NCBI GenBank assembly: GCA_963827605.1
Contig: CAWHBK010000002.1
Location: 1,054,001-1,118,000 of the forward strand
Direction of reading: 5' to 3'
From: DSYU01 sp963827605
GTDB taxonomy: Bacteria; Chloroflexota; Anaerolineae; Anaerolineales; Anaerolineaceae
DNA: 64,000 nt
Part shown: positions 63,605 through 64,000 of the stretch, piece by piece
Layout of the letters: the number at the start of each line of letters is the position of its first letter
Position numbering within the stretch: the first letter of the stretch is position 1
Program-made: the position numbers and the translations under genes
Notes under the pieces: generated by a model
Told to the model about the DNA's origin: nothing
Database searches by the model: none
Seen by the model: only the letters and a program-made list of their open reading frames with translations

Positions 63605-64000
63605 TACAATCTCACTACCTTCGGGTTATCGCAGCCCAGATCGCCCAGCGCATTGCGCGTGTCCACGATGAGACTGGCTTCTTTCAGGATGGCGGGATAA
63701 TCGTAGGTTTTATGGTTGGTGACAATGCAGACACAATCCACCTGGCGAACCGCTTCCATCAGGTCGGGCACCGAATCCAACTCCCAGGTGTCGTGCTTGA
63801 GGTGCGGGATGTACGGGTCGTGGTACAAAACATGCGCACCCTTGCCCATGATCAAGCCAATCACGTCCAGGGCCGGCGACTCGCGCAGGTCATCAATATC
63901 GGGCTTATAGGCTGCACCTAACACCAGCACTTTGCTGCCCTTGAGCGATTTGCTCTGTTCGTTGAGGGCGTCTTGAACCTTGCCAAGCACAAAACGCGGC
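63604..64000 (-). CDS. UDP-glucose/GDP-mannose dehydrogenase family protein, C-terminal part
   Basis: Only the last 132 residues lie in the window; the gene continues past the right edge on the minus strand. The visible part is the C-terminal UDP-binding domain: PRFVLGKVQDALNE at the edge, LVLGAAYKPDIDDLRESPAL, HVLYHDPYIPHL and DCVCIVTNHKTYDYPAILKE, as in WbpA/TviB-type or UDP-glucose 6-dehydrogenases. It oxidises C6 of a UDP-sugar to the uronic acid. Its stop and the epimerase start share one base, TAATG. Sugar specificity cannot be told without the N-terminus. Confidence 0.85.
   Translation of the reverse strand, partial: PRFVLGKVQDALNEQSKSLKGSKVLVLGAAYKPDIDDLRESPALDVIGLIMGKGAHVLYHDPYIPHLKHDTWELDSVPDLMEAVRQVDCVCIVTNHKTYDYPAILKEASLIVDTRNALGDLGCDNPKVVRL

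Noticed and set aside
1..64000. CRISPR arrays, tRNA or rRNA genes, transposases, phage genes
   Set aside because: No direct-repeat array with spacers, no cloverleaf-like or rRNA-like segment and no transposase or integrase motifs were seen on either strand.

Overview
The window looks like chromosomal DNA of a high-G+C bacterium, most probably a Chloroflexota member of the Anaerolineae type. That placement is an inference from gene style: an MglA/Rag-like GTPase next to a DUF4388 protein, a stand-alone XPB/Ssl2-type helicase-associated protein, many PMT-like membrane glycosyltransferases, and Thr/Pro-rich lipoproteins. I found no rRNA, tRNA, CRISPR array, insertion sequence or phage gene. No gene-free stretch exceeds about 210 bases.

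Layout. 0-1.4 kb (minus): GTPase and DUF4388 operon with an excellent sigma-70 promoter. 1.6-5.6 kb (plus): helicase-associated protein (broken by a frameshift), a family 2 glycosyltransferase and Kbl, closed by a strong bidirectional hairpin terminator. 5.7-8.0 kb (minus): a small Cys-rich protein, a PQQ-type sugar dehydrogenase lipoprotein and a DUF1232 membrane protein. From 8.2 kb to the right edge every gene is on the minus strand, in close or overlapping array. This is a very large surface-glycan locus of about 40 genes.

In transcription order (right to left) the locus encodes: UDP-sugar dehydrogenase (cut by the edge), UDP-glucuronate-epimerase-like SDR, Wzx-type flippase, glycosyltransferases and polytopic membrane proteins (63-52 kb); a promoter and operator heading a winged-helix regulator, an epimerase remnant, GDP-fucose synthase, the Wzm/Wzt ABC exporter, a GT-B-like protein and a methyltransferase (52-45 kb); PseB-like dehydratase, RmlD-like reductase, a NeuB with SAF domain, GT4, two PMT-like proteins and an SpsF-like cytidylyltransferase (45-36 kb); further transferases, Gfo/Idh/MocA oxidoreductase and membrane proteins (36-28 kb); a second nonulosonate module with lipoprotein, SDR, NeuA-HAD fusion, short NeuB, GT-B-like protein, CMP-sugar synthetase and 2-hydroxyacid dehydrogenase (28-20.5 kb); and an SDR, a DUF115 protein, GT2 and a run of GT-C-like membrane proteins (20.5-8 kb).

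Together these genes suggest a cell-surface glycan carrying nonulosonic (sialic-acid-like) acids, built from CMP-activated sugars and exported by an ABC route, a flippase route, or both.

A major caveat is that about 22 single-base frameshifts interrupt 15 genes. In each case the downstream frame still reads as good protein and the corrected length is a whole number of codons. I describe such genes as one locus, give the segment coordinates, and regard sequencing or assembly error as the likeliest cause.
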